Positions 1 through 13,400 of a stretch of DNA of 64,000 nucleotides are shown here, piece by piece. The notes below the pieces were generated by a model. That model saw only the letters and a program-made list of their open reading frames with translations, was not told where the DNA came from and searched no databases. Each line of letters begins with the position of its first letter. Positions within the stretch are counted from its first letter, which is position 1. The position numbers and the translations under genes are program-made. This DNA comes from Oryzias latipes. Its lineage: Eukaryota; Chordata; Actinopteri; Beloniformes; Adrianichthyidae. The stretch spans positions 18,200,082-18,264,081 of the forward strand of contig NC_019864.2 in assembly GCF_002234675.1 (NCBI RefSeq), in the 5' to 3' direction.

Positions 1-1980
1 TTTAGCTTGACAGATTGTGTCACAAAAAGCGGACTTTCTAAGTCTGTCTTAGTTACAGTGCTGCAACGGTTTTCTGTTCTGTTGTTTTGAAACACTTGAA
101 GGGGCTTTCTACATTTATGTGACTTTAACAGAGCATGTCTTTTTTTTTTTAAGGGAAGGCAGAAAACGCAGAGCTTCACGTTAAGTTTGGCTGTTTAAAA
201 TATTCTGAATGTTATTTCTTATTACATAATTGAAACTTTTTTTTGGCTGCGGAATTCCTGCAAAGGAACAAGAGTCCCCTGTCGAAGCACTTCCTAGTAT
301 CCCTATTTAGAGACTCTAAGAAGACTTGTTACTCTAAACTTATGTTCAGTCTGTTTACCAAAACCATATAAGAAGTCCCTGAAGTGGTGTGGCGTTACTC
401 ATAGAAAAGACTTACTTCAGGCTCTAACAAAATAAAGTCAACATTTCTTGACAATATGAATGCTGTTGGAGCCCGATGTCAGAAAATAGTGATTGGTCCA
501 AATCGGTCTGAGTCATCGTTTCTATGGCAACCACTCTTGCCAATCAGGAGTGAGCTTGTTTCGAAATTCCATACCCCTACCACCTGAAAGCGGGCTACAC
601 AAAATATGTCACCCAAACGTGTAACGTAAGATCACATACTTTACTGAGGCATTTGATTGGTCAATTCCTAATTGGAATAACTTTCAGTACGGAAAAAAAA
701 TATTGTAAAAAAAATAGATCGTCAAATACATGTTAAAAAGGCAGTAGAGCAAGAACGGTGATTCTGACAAATATAGCGACTCAATAGAAGTCTATGGGAT
801 TTTGGCTCCTTGGAGCCAGCGGGTACTTCCTGTTTTGAACATAAAGGGAGGAGGGGACACTTAATGTGGTTCTCATACAGAAAGTGGTTGTGACATACAG
901 GCATCTGCCTAAGTCAATCGACACCGGCCTCTTATGCTCTGAGTGTCTTTGTTCTCAGCCCGGTTGGGTTTTGTAGGAACAGACCTAACTCTAACTCTAA
1001 CTCTAACCAAGGGCTCTCTTGGAAGGCCCAACCTCAGACTAACTCCGGGGTGGGGCACTGGTGATGTCAGTCCTGGCGGACAGGGTTTTAAGGGGTGTTA
1101 GAACCATATCCAGTCTGGATCGTCACCTAGTTCCTGTCCTCCATGAGGGACCCTGCCAGAATCATTTGTCCCAGGCAGCATCACACAACAATAAGGTGGC
1201 AGTTTGGACCAAAGCATTGTTGAAGCTGGTTTTCTTGCCAAAAGATTAGTCACAACATTGGTGAAATAAGTATAAAATCTTCACCAAGGGATGTTCTTAT
1301 GTAGGGCAGTTACAGTAGTGCAGTGAGTCAGCTGCTTGGTCGGATGATTCCAATAATTGTTGTGAAGAAGTTAGCACAAATGGCTCTTTGTTGTCAACTA
1401 ATGATGAATGCAAGATGGTTTTTTTTTTGGTTTTTTTTATGGCCTGACAAGTCTTTGAACTCTCAGGTCGACCATAAGGTGGCTGAGAAAGTAACTAGGT
1501 CAGACCTCAGTGTGATATGATTCGTATTTGTCTGACACATGTGTGGCTCTCTAGCTCTGTCATCACAGCCTGTTAAGCTTCTGCTGTTGCCACGAGCACA
1601 TTGACATCTGTAATAATAAGTGTGGCTCAATAGCCTGAAGCCGGTTCATTGTAACAAACTCCTAGCTGATCATTATTTTCTTTTTTTGTTCTAAAAAAAA
1701 ACCTTTTCATGTTTAAGTGAATTTATGAACCATCTGCAAACCTTCCAGTGCTGCCTGGCTGTCTTCTTGAGGCAATCTGGGTCAGGCTCTGTCAGTCCTG
1801 ATTAAAAAGGGGATTTTTTTTTATTTGTCATCCATCGAGGGAGGAGCATGTGCATAAGAGGTGGGAGGAAACATATCATAACTAAATAGCGCAAGCAAGC
1901 TGTTGCCACAGAAACAAACTGTTGTTAGGCTGTTCCTTCCTGTGGCATAACTGTCATGGATGCATCTGCTCTTCTGTCCA

Positions 1981-2003
1981 CCCCCCCCCCCCCCCCCCCC
2001 CCC
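1981..2003. repeat. Poly-C run
   Basis: 23 consecutive cytosines within the slco3a1 intron. The glycine-rich antisense reading of this run is not a gene. Confidence 0.95.
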
Positions 2004-2387
2004 GGCCACTCCCCCAATCTTTAAAGATATAGATACAGAGTTTAGAAATATTACAGTTTAAAAATAACACAAGTAGTGCTGCTCCAGAGTGTCTGTTCCT
2101 CTGAACTGCTCATTTGAAAAAGTGTGCGGCAAATCCCGACCTTGAACCGGGACTTAGGGAGAGCAGATTTAGACAGCACTATTTACAACAAATCCCAAGA
2201 TTCATTGATTGAGTGGTGAGCAAGAGGTTGCTCTGTGGGGCCTGAGGCTTATTTAAGCTGATCCCCATATCAGTGATGGCAGAGTGTGGATGAGCGCAGG
2301 GACTAATTAAATAGATTTGGATCAATAGGTGGGGAATAAATGTGAAATAGCCAAGCCACCTTTGATAAAAGGCACAGTCTCTAAAGT

Positions 2388-2722
2388 AGGCCTGCACAAT
2401 ATATCACAATTTTATCGTTATCGCGACATCAAGCTGTGCAATATGCATATCGCAAAAGATGGCAAAAATTGCAATAAAAGGTTAGCTTAAATGTGCTAAA
2501 ACAATCTCATGAAGTATTTAACAAATCAAATAAATCCTTTGATGCATTTGACCAATCAGATCGAACCCTTCACGTTGTTGACTAATCGGATGAAGCCCTT
2601 TTATGTTAGATGCTCACCTCTTATGTAGATGATGGTCATTTGGAGAACATTTGTTCATATACCGCAAGTTATATCGTCATCGCAATATTGATCACTAATA
2701 TCGCATATCCCGATATCGTTAA
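2388..2722. mobile_element. Putative non-autonomous DNA transposon (tgcacaatatatc type)
   Basis: The segment opens 'cctgcacaatatatcacaat' and closes 'atcgcatatcccgatatcgt'. Its ends are rich in the same CG-containing words (atcg, atatcg, tatcgc) in inverted orientation, while the middle is plain AT-rich sequence. This is typical of decayed fish DNA elements. No target duplication was identified. Confidence 0.4.
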
Positions 2723-2749
2723 CTTCTACATCACAGAAAGCTTTTTTAC

Positions 2750-2893
2750 ACTGCATTTTTCCGTCTGCTCCCTATTCACAATATCTTGAACAAAGAAAGA
2801 CTCGGAAATGCTATTTTAACTTCAGAAAAATGCCACATAAACATGTTAAAAACACAAAAAAAAAAAAAAAAAATCAGAGTGGGTCTTTAAAAT
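2750..2893. mobile_element. Family X, copy A (right end)
   Basis: Contains 'ccgtctgctccctattcaca', 'cagaaaaatgccacataaac', an A17 run, and the terminus 'agagtgggtctttaaa' (2876-2892), the reverse complement of the left terminus seen at 10105 and 22759. Lies in the slco3a1 intron. Confidence 0.6.
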
Positions 2894-4444
2894 GTTTGTA
2901 CATCCTTAATAAAGTTCTCACTAAGTTGGATAAATTAGTGAGATTTACATAATTCGAACTTAGAAGTAAATGTTTAAATTTAAAAAGTACATTTATATTT
3001 TGTGTATAGAGCTTGATGTGTATTTTGATGTGTGGTTAAAAAGAAATTGGTTCAAAATGATGATGATGATGATAATCTGATTTAATTTGATTGCAGCCTC
3101 TGTTTTTATCCTTCCTCTTTCCGTATTCACTTTATCCGTCCTGAGCTAGTCTTTTAATCAGTGCCAGACATAATGCTGTGCAATTATTTGTCTAAAATGT
3201 TCCGGTTCTTTCCTTGTACTTGTAGAGAAGATGGAAAACAGGCCACTGGCATCCACATTCTGATAATTAGCCAAGACCACCTGCAGAAGGAGCCGTTAGC
3301 AGCCACTCTCAAACTGTTCCAAACCTCTCCTATGGCTCCTCGTCTTCAATGGGACAGCTGCAGCTCTTTAGCGGAAAGTGCCTCTGCACTTGTGTTTTGC
3401 CCCTCGCCTTTACCCTTTCCCAAACCCTGCCAAACACTGGTGGCTGTGTGCAGCTTTCCCTCAGCCTCAGCATCACAGGCTGGTTACAGACAGCGCTCTG
3501 TGCAGCCAGGCCCTGCTGCATGAACTCCCACACGCCGTTTTATCCGCCGTTGTCTCTGTCCTTTGTGTCTCTCGCGATCTGCCCTTCAAAGTTTGCTGTC
3601 TGGCCAAGACTCCCAGCATAACAGCAGCCCCTCGTTTGGAAACATGCCTGATATGTTTGTGTAATCTTCCAGAACGGAGCGACCGTCATTATTGTTACAT
3701 CACTAGCAGAAGTTTGCCTTACAGTATCATTGTGGACGTCACCACCCATGCAGAGGGAAAAAGAGCTGGCAGAAGACGTGAAATGTAATCGGAAGCCATT
3801 ACGATGACATGTACAGCTCGGTGTCTGCTAATCAGCAAAGATGCTTTCTGCATCCAGAGTGGATTCAAATCCAAGCCGTATGCAGTTCAGTCTGTGCCAT
3901 CTTGTACTGGTTCCATTTAGGTTAATGAGAGCTCTTACTGCTTCTTCCTGGAAGACTTTAATGACATGAGGCTAATTGGACTCGGAGATTATGTAACTGC
4001 AGAACAGGTTAAAGCAGCCAAAAGTCACTGGCTGTTAAGGAAAGTGATTATAAGCGACTGTGTACATTTAATCTCCCAGAATTCTTCCGTTTGGATCATA
4101 TCTCATGTAACGGAAAACCTTATTTTAAAGAAATTCTAAAAAAAAAAAGGCAGCCAAATAATGATGTAAAGATTTTACATCATCTAATGTTTTTCATCTG
4201 ATTAAATAGAAGCTTTTAGTCCTTTTTTTTTTTGTCGCTATGGTTAATTTCACACCCATGACAGGTTTGATTCTTGTCACTTCCTGTGTAAAAATAACTG
4301 TTCAGTGTCATGGTGCGTGAGAAAACACTCAAGCTGGGCAGAACGTGGGCTGTTGAACCACACGGCAAATCTAAGAGATGGCCCTCTTTGTGGTTTGATA
4401 AGAATTCATTGGTGAACTTTTCTCCTCACGTTCCAAACACAAAG

Positions 4445-4530
4445 TTTATTTATTTAACCTTTATTTTAACAGGAAGTCCCTTGAGATAAAATCTGTTTTT
4501 CGAGACAGACCTGGCTAAGAGGCATTGACA
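4445..4530. repeat. Interspersed repeat fragment (ttaacctttattttaacagg type)
   Basis: The string 'aacctttattttaacaggaa' followed by 'gtcccttgagataaaatctg' and 'gagacagacctggctaag' is a common dispersed repeat tail in fish genomes. It is followed directly by a (CACCCA)n/(CA)n run at 4528-4564. Confidence 0.5.
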
Positions 4531-7500
4531 CCCACACCCACACCCACCCACACACACGCACACAAAAATAAACATAAAAACATGTAAAATTAAAAACAAG
4601 TACTGACTGGTTCCAAAAAGCCAAAATCCCACAGGCTTCTATTGATGTCATTAGAGTTGTCAGAATCAGCATTTCATCTTTACTACCTTTTTTTTCAACA
4701 TGTTCTTGCTAATCCTTTTTTTATATGAAACCTTTTGCTGTAATGCAAGTTATTAAAGTAATAAACTGTCCAATCAGATGCTTTAATAAAAGTAAATGGT
4801 TGAAAAGGCATCTGAATTTCATTCAAAGGAAGTCATTTTCTGTGGGTGACGTCACACTCACTAGGGCCAGCCCTCATATGCAGTCAATGGGCTTGACCTT
4901 AAAAGGCATTTATCATTTAAAATGAAACCTCTTAATGCAGAAAAGCTCTCATGTTATAAGGATGCTCAGCATATCCAAAGTACAATATGGCAACTTATTT
5001 TTATGTAAGATTTTACGCAATGTGGAAATTTTAGATTGGGAATATTACTATGACTCTTTTCTTTTTTGTCCTATAGGTCACTTTTCTTAACCTCCCTGTT
5101 CTTCCTGCTCTACAGTTAATGTAGTTGCGTGTTTTTAGCCATAGCTTGGAGCAGATATCTACTGGACATGGAGGCCCTCGTTTTAACTCAAAATAGCCGG
5201 AATACACCTACAGTCTGTCTGTAGGAGGGCACTTTTTGTTGTTGTTCCTCTGACCCGTATTCAAAGTAACACAATGCTCTGATCTGTCGGACACTTGGCG
5301 TTAACACCCGTGATGCGTTTCACAATGAACCTCAGAAGATGATTGACCATGCAGGCTCATTTTAAACAGTCATCTCTTATCAGCTGTCTAGTAGACTCAT
5401 ACAGTCAGATAAAATAGGTAACAGATTAGAGGTAGTGGAACGGTCAACCCAAACTGACGTCAACTGGACCCGCCCCCCCCCTTTTATTTTTTTCTGGCCA
5501 CATCCTCTGTGGGTTTAAATGGAGCCAGAGTTCAGCTGGACATGACTGGGTGTTGAAGGACAGCGAGGCGCTGTGTCAGCCAGAAGCTGGTTGGAAGCTG
5601 TTCTGTAGTAACCTCGCTTCTTATCCAGAGGGTCAAAAGGCTAATAGCATTAAACGCGTCCTCAGGCTGTAGTTTCTCCACTCAACCACATGGCTCCAGG
5701 GAAAACATTGAAACCTATGTCTGCCCCCGCTCAGATGACATCTGCGGGGAAACGTTGCTGTTGGAACGTCGACGGCCGCTTTGATTTATGTGATTTGACG
5801 TACACAGGAGTTAAAGCAGGATCATCCAGACGTAATGGCATTTGAACCAGAGTCAAGAGACTGCTTTAAGCTTTACCTTATTTAGGTCAGGACTGTCACA
5901 AGGGACAGTGGGATCGAACTAAGTTCAGCTTTACTTTTATTATTATTATTAGGTTTCTTTTAAGGATATTCATATTTAGCAAGTTAAAAGGGTTTTCCCA
6001 TTTTTCTGGATATTTTGCAATAAATTTATAATAGTTTAGTCCTAAAGTTGGCTTAAAATGACTGTAGTGACAAATGATTAAACTTTGACTTTGTGTTTTA
6101 AAACCTCAAACACATTGAAGGTTTTACAGTTTAAATTTTTAGAATTTAATCTAAAATTTTCCAAAATGTGAATGAATCAATAAGAATTTTGCAGAAACTT
6201 CAGTTTTTATATGAAATGATCATTCATTCATTTATAGGCGTAAACACCACAAAGCAGATTTAGTAAATAACTGCTATTGAATATAAGTGGAGGTTTAATT
6301 GAATCCATACATTGATTTCTCAGTTTCTTTTATTCAGAAAGATTATCATAACACACAACATCTAGAAGTATTTTCAATGTCAGGTAAAGCAGGATGTGGA
6401 TATGAACCCTCACATGTGCCAAAGATAAATGAAAGACAGGAGTCATGCATGGAACTGTTTTAGGCACTGCTAAGTTTGCATACATTTTAATAAAATGTGT
6501 AATATTTCATACGTAAAATGAGCTTTGAAGATGAAATGTTTTGTTTCCAAACTGACTAAAGAAGTGACGTCTCCAGATGTGATGTAGCCAGACGGATGTG
6601 CGTTTCCCCTTAAGCCCTCTAAATTTACACTTCACACTTATGTTGTTTTCCTATTTAAAGATCTTTGAGTCAGACAGTGTTGAATGTATTTCACTTGTTC
6701 CTTGTTGTCAGTAGCCACGAGGAAACCAGTTATTGAAAACACTCTTAATATCTTTTTGGAGCATTTGAAAAAGAACAATTGTTGGCATTTTTCTGTATAG
6801 AACCTGTCTGCAGACATGTAAAACATCACTTATCTGTTCCAACAAGTTGTGTTGTGTCTGCAAAGCAATCAGATTGTGCTTCTTTTTGAGTATTGGCTAT
6901 TGCAGAAAAGAATGCAGCGATCACCAGAGGTTAACCTGTGGCTGTCTCCTGTTGTCTGGACACATCGTATGGAACATTGAAATGAAAGGAAATGCTAAAG
7001 AATTAAACTTGGCTTGAAGTTTTAAAAAAAAAATCATTTTGTGAACACCTCTGATTGCGGTAGCTTCTACCTAGAACCAGGCTGTATTTTGTGCTTTAGA
7101 CAGAAAATGTCCTTTTTTCTGAGCAAAAAATACAAATTGAAAACTTTGGAAATGTATAAATTCGTGAATGAGAAGCATAATGGGACTGAGCATGGACAAT
7201 CATGACTTTGTGATATTGTTTTAAAGGTTTTTTTTATTCTTTTACGGATATGTGAATGATGATTATGTTCAATTTATAAAATTGTATGCATAAGAGTAAA
7301 ATTAGGGGTGGGAATTTTATAAGATTTCTGTTCTATCCACTTTTTTTGTGTGTGCACTTTATCACTTTCTGTTTATTATGTTTATGCAACCATTTTGTTT
7401 TGTGTTGTTTGAAAACAAGAGGAAATCAATGAATCAATCAAGTTCCTTAACTGCTAATTGGATTTATGCCGTTGTAAAAAATCAATACGTCGGTTTTGCG

Positions 7501-10104
7501 TAGTAGAAGAAGCTGAGGACTATTGTTGTCTTTGATAGCTGCTTTCCATCCTCTGAAATGGAGTAGGTGGTGGTGCCAAAGGCAATTTAAATCTCACCAT
7601 TCTTGAACTTTTTAGTCTCTACAAATGTAACCAGTACATTCTGATTAATGATTTTTGGGCTTCATTGGTTCACTGAATGTTAAGTTATAGTCAGGGCCCC
7701 AAAGTTGACTTCTGAGGTGCTTGCTTTTACTTTGCCCCCCTGTGAAAGTGGCGAAGGGTTTGTTGTCCGGCCATTCCACACTCTGCTCTTATTGAGATGG
7801 CAGGATTACCAAGACAAGACTAAGGAGGAAAAGGAATTCACTGTTATCTGTGCAGTGAGAGCAGGAAACCAACGGAGTATTATGCAGCGTTCCTGTGCAG
7901 GCTTATCACTTTAGTCCTTTAGATTGGATACAGAAACCAAAGTGTGAGTTCAAATGGCTCTTTCAATGAATGGTCTGATTTCATATTGTACAGCTCACCC
8001 CTCCTGAAACATCCTCCCTCCAGTGTCTTTTTGCCTGTTAAAATGACAAAAACTGTAAGGTGCTTCAACACGACTGGAATTATGACAGGATGTCCACGTG
8101 TGAAGAACTTGGCTATAATGAATCACAGTGTTGTTTACATGGCCTAGTATTGATTTCATTTGGTTGGGCCCTGCTTTGTAGCTGGTGTTTTAATGCATAT
8201 GTTGAGAAGTAGAAGCCTCGCCGAGCCTGTTGATGCATTTGTATTGGTTCCACACAAGATCCAATATTTATCACTCAATTATCTGACTTCCTCTGCAGGA
8301 GAGCATCATTGACAGTATGCTAAAAGCTTTGCAGGAAGTCATTTGCTTGTGTTGTACTTATCTGGCTACACCACCGCTTAAAAGGCAGGGGGATTTGGAG
8401 GTCGGCTGGAAAAGTGGTTACAAAGATTACACCCAACTCTTGTTGTGTACTCTTTCCTAAATAAGATTTAATGTGCTTACGCTTGATTCTTTTTCCTGAC
8501 CTGCTTAGCCATGTCCTGAAAATGGGGAACTGTACCCTTTGGCAGCCGTTTAGCAGCATGGTTTTCATATGTTTGACCTCAGGGTCGCAGGAGGGCAGAG
8601 GACTGGCAGGTTGAAGCAGATGCCCAGCAGTGTTTTGCCCCACTCTTGTTATCCATACATCTGAGCAAGAATCTCAATGGCTCCAATAGAGCTGCTCAGT
8701 AGCCACATTAGTGTGAGATTATATAACGAAAAGACAAAAATGTAGGAATTTTAACTATGTACTGATATCAAATTAACTTTTTTGTGCCTAAACGACTTAA
8801 AAACTTCTATTTTTTGAAAAGGGAAGAAACTGGAAAAGGGGAGCTTTTCCTTTTTTAATCAAAATTGGCAGATTGATCCACTCCACACGTGACGCTCGTG
8901 TTGTTATCATCAAGGAGGCAGCGTGTCTAAAAGCAGCCAGGGGCAGAAACGGATCTGTGTGGAAACATTTATCCTCTCAGCGGTTCCAGACTCGCTGGCT
9001 GGCTGGGCCAACATCTCGTGGAAGGTGGTTTCACTAACTGAGTTTCCTCTGCAAGGTTTCCTGTGGTGAATGCAATTGCGTTTGTTGTTGCCATGAGCAG
9101 TGTCAAGAGGAAATGCCACGCACAGACCACATTTGCAACACCGCAGGAAAGAGTGACTGCAGTTCTTTTTTCTTTCTTTTTCTTAATCTTTTAATGAAAG
9201 GACAGTTGGCCTCTTTAGTTACCTCAACAACTCCATCCTGTGCTACGATTGTTTCTTGGACCGGAGGGTAAATGCATTTCTTTTTTTATTTAAATGAGGG
9301 TTAAAAGAGGGGAAAAGGTTTTAGGTTTCGTATCTCATCTCATCTCAGAAGTGCAACTCATTTCTGTTGTGGTTTAACTACTAATGTGGTTCACTTTTAA
9401 GTCAAATTCAGTAAAAAAATAAAATAAAATAATTCCCGTCCCCACATTCTAAGTTTGACCATCTCTGCGGCCTGCTTGTAACCCGTTTAAAGGTGCGGAG
9501 CCCCCTCCTCACACGTCTTTGACTCATTTCCTTCGTGTGAACAATAAGTGAGCCAGCTTAGATTTAGATTTATGTGACTGCGCCGCCTCCCTTCCGATGT
9601 AAGTGGTGGGAGCAGGAAGCAGGCGCTCAGATCTTGGTAACGGATTCCATGCTTCATTAGGTAGCAGCTCCTGGCATCTGAAAAATCTAAGAGGAGATGC
9701 CGGTGTTGGTTGTAAGTTAGGAGGCATTTCTAATGTAACAGAAGAGATTACAGCAAAACACTGCAATGTTGCTCCCTATCCAGTTTGATATTATTGCAGC
9801 TAATTATGGTTGGAGAACTTTGCATCCCAATCTAAATCGTGGTCCTCTTTATCTGCTGCAGTTTGACTCACGGCGCCCAATTCGAGCTCTAATTTGATCA
9901 AACTCCACATTTTATCTTTTTTGTTTGGCACAAGTTTGAGGGGAATATTCCATGCAGGGCCAAACCAGCCACGACACTGGCTGTGCAGCTGGTCTAATCT
10001 GCCCTGACAGCCATGATGCTTTCTGTTCACTGTCATGATCCGGGCTGCACCTTCTGGAAGCCTAGAATACATGTGGAACGAACATGACATTTCCTGCCTT
10101 TCAG

Positions 10105-10200
10105 TTTAAAGATCCACTTTAATGAAAAATGTGTTTTTGGGTGTGTTTTAACATGTTCTTGTGACATTTTTCTGATGATGGAGGACACACAGGACGAAAA
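10105..10200. mobile_element. Family X, copy B (left end)
   Basis: Begins 'tttaaagatccactttaatg' and continues with 'taacatgttcttgtgacatt' and 'tctgatgatggaggac'. This is the same vocabulary in inverse orientation to the right ends of the other copies. Lies 230 bp before the slco3a1 exon at 10429. Confidence 0.5.
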
Positions 10201-10428
10201 TTTTGCTTAAAATTTTCTTTATTCAAATTGTTGTAAATCAGGAGGGGACAAAAAATGGTGTTTGGAAAAGAGCTTGTCGTCTGTAAAAGCAGTTGGATAT
10301 TAGAGGCCAGGTTTTCTAAGGAAATGATCCGTCGTCCTTCATTTTTTTTTAAATCTGCTCATCCTGACAACACTGAAGCCCCTAACATCTGAGTTTGTCT
10401 TTCTCACCACTTTATTCTGTGTCTGCAG

Positions 10429-13400
10429 GAATCCTCTTCTCCACGCTGGTGTTCGGACCCGCCTGCGGCTTCATCCTCGGCTCCGTTTGCACTAAGTTCT
10501 ATGTGGATGCCATCTTCATTGACACCAGTGAGTTCTGCTGCCCCCCCCCTTGTGTCAACATTTGTCTTTATGTATATTTGCTGACTCGTCTCGCCTCCCT
10601 CCAGAAAAGCTGGGCATCACTCCTGAAGACCCGCGGTGGATCGGGGCCTGGTGGGCGGGCTTCCTCCTTTGTGGTGCCTTACTGTTTTTTTCGGCCGTCC
10701 TGATGTTCGGCTTCCCGCAGTCTCTGCCCAAGATGGAGAAAGAAGAAGGAGCAGAGAGTGAGCAGGTTATGCTGCCTAACTCTCTCAGCTCCGACTCTGA
10801 GACTCCAAAGCCCAGTAATGGACTGATGCTCAACAATGAGCCTGACAACAGCCCCACCTGCTGTCAGCAGCTGAGAGGTGACACGTGTGACATGAATTCT
10901 TTGTTCTGTTCTTTAGATTTCAAAACCATGTTGCTGTTTGTGGGATGGTGTTGTTCACCCTCTTTCCTTTTTCATTGTCAGTGATTCCAAAGGTGACCAA
11001 GCACCTGCTCTCCAACCCGGTGTTCACGTGCATCGTCCTGGCGGCCTGCATGGAGATCGCAGTCGTGGCTGGGTTTGCAGCTTTTCTGGGGAAGTACCTG
11101 GAGCAGCAGTTCAACCTCACCACCTCCTCTGCCAACCAGCTGTTAGGTAAAATGTCCTTCATGGATTCTTCCAGGCCACAGCATGCATCTGTGCAAAAAC
11201 CTGGTTCTGATTTTCTTCTACGGTGAAGGTATGACAGCGATTCCCTGTGCGTGTTTGGGGATCTTCATGGGGGGCCTGCTGGTGAAAAAGCTGAACCTCT
11301 CCGCTCTTGGGGCCATCCGCATGGCCATGATAGTCAACCTGATCTCCACCGCCTGCTACGTCTCCTTCCTGTTCCTCGGCTGCGACACGGGTCCCGTGGC
11401 AGGAGTCACGGTTACCTACGGCAATGAGTAAGCCCTTCTTATTTTGTGTTGTTCTCGTAAAGTTCCTTTTTCCTGTTGAACGTTTTCCATCACTGCTGTC
11501 GATGCTGGATTTTCCAGTTAGAAAAAAAGGACAAACTTTGTCTGTAATCTCAAACTAATAGGGGTCAAGAAATACATCCCTGTTTATTTGTTTTAGGTGA
11601 ACTGCTTCTAGTCTAAATGGAAGACACACACATTTTAACCACATTCATATTCATTTCGTCACACAACTGCAAATTCTTCTCTTTTTTTGTGTCACGTCTG
11701 CTAAGGTAATTAAACAGATTACAGAAATAAAATGTAGAAAAATATTATAAAACTGATGTAAAATACAGATTTTTTATGAAAGACTTCACAGAGCCACTTA
11801 GAAATTCCCAAATCAAAGCTAAAATGTAAAACAGAAGATCATTTTATTCCATAAGAACCCATTTTTCCTGAGAAATTAAAAAATGTAGAATACACCACAA
11901 ACCAAGTGGAACACTCAACACATTTCTGATATTTTTCTGTTACACTGATCTCACCATGGGTTCTTCCTGGTTAAAAACAAAACCTTTTTCACCTTTTCCA
12001 CATTAATGTTTGTTTTTGACTCTGATCACTAAAGATGTTGGCAAACAAGCAACAACAAGAACAAATAATAAGCTAAATGAAAAACCGCTTAATCAGTAAG
12101 CCCAAATCATTTAAATATGCTTCATTTGTTTCTGTATTATAATAGATTAGTTCTTTCTGATTTCACCACTTAAGATTATTAAACTTTTAAAGTTAGATTT
12201 TGTAGTTTGAAGCTCAATTTAAAAGAAAATTTATTGTAATCACAAAAAACTGTAACAACGTTCAGTTAAATAACTATTCATTCACTGGGTGATCAAAGAC
12301 TTATACATTTTATCCCAACTTGCCATCAGTTACACATGAGGATAGAAATGTATTACCAAAACATCCTGAACGTGTGATTCTTTTCTTAGAATAAGTTACA
12401 TTGGAAAACTCAATTAAGGACAAAATAGATCGTTTTCTAACCCAAAAACGAAATAGATCAGAAAATATTTCATGTTCACTTTTTAATATCTTAGCAAAAA
12501 CCTAAATGTTTAAGATCTTTAAAGACCCCGGGAGGCAGGTTGTAAAAGGGAACATTTCTCCATTGACTCCTATGTTAAAGAGCTCGACTTTACACCAATA
12601 AAACAAAACATAGCAGCTGGTTTTAAGGGTCTTTGAAATCTCTATTGGTTTATTGCCAATTTGTCAGTAGTTTTATTTTTATTAGGGCACAAATCTGCAC
12701 AGTTTTTGAGGGGGAATTTGATTGACAGGTGGGTGGACCTAAAAGAGCTTCAAACTTTTTGCGTTGTTGGCACGGACTGACCAAACTATGGTCAATCTGC
12801 ACATCCCACTTCAGGCAGAATCCAACGGGTGGCGGCAGAGATCCAGTTATGTCAATAGAAGTGCCGCGTTTGTGGTTTAAGGTTCGCTTTCCTGAAGTTA
12901 AAGAGGAACTTAAAGGTACTGCTGTTGCTTTGGGTAAAACAAAAGAGTTTAGAAATCATCAAAAGTCAAATACATTATTGATTAATGAAGTGTTTAATCA
13001 TTGGTAGATTGGTCTGCAAGCTTTTTTTTTCATATATCGAGATGCAACCTTCGGTCTCGTTGTCCTGAGCCTTGATAATCTGAAATCTTTCAGTGTGTGT
13101 TGCAGTTTTTATTGAGATTTCTTGTTGCGTTTCGGTTCAGGAGGCTGCAGGTGGGAGAGAAACCGGAGGCTGAGTGCATCAGTCACTGCAACTGCTTCAC
13201 GTCCTACATCAGCCCCGTGTGCGGCTCCGACAGAGTCACCTACCTGTCCGCCTGCTTCGCCGGCTGCGCCCGCAAAGGCTTCTCTCAGAGTCAGTCCAAC
13301 ATTTCTCAGGTAATCAGCAGGTGCAGTCGCATGTGTGAAAATGGAAATGAGCTGACGGCCCACCTGCTGCAGCCAGATGTGGACAGTCACCATCCTGATG

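Larger units (their letters stand above)
1..10428 (+). other. Large slco3a1 intron (3' part)
   Basis: No exon, RNA gene or credible ORF is visible. The stretch is AT-rich with short simple repeats and several interspersed-repeat fragments listed separately (4.4 kb, 2.4 kb, 2.75 kb, 10.1 kb). It must be intron because the exon at 10429 starts in mid-codon, after a good acceptor (gtctgcag), and continues a protein whose first ~212 residues are missing. Regulatory elements could lie here but nothing in the sequence singles one out. Confidence 0.85.

Noticed and set aside
980..1007. Telomere-like ctaact repeat
   Set aside because: Only four units of CTAACT, which is not the vertebrate telomere unit (CCCTAA).
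8320..8643. 107-codon minus-strand ORF
   Set aside because: Lies within the slco3a1 intron, matches no family known to me, and has no splice or promoter context.
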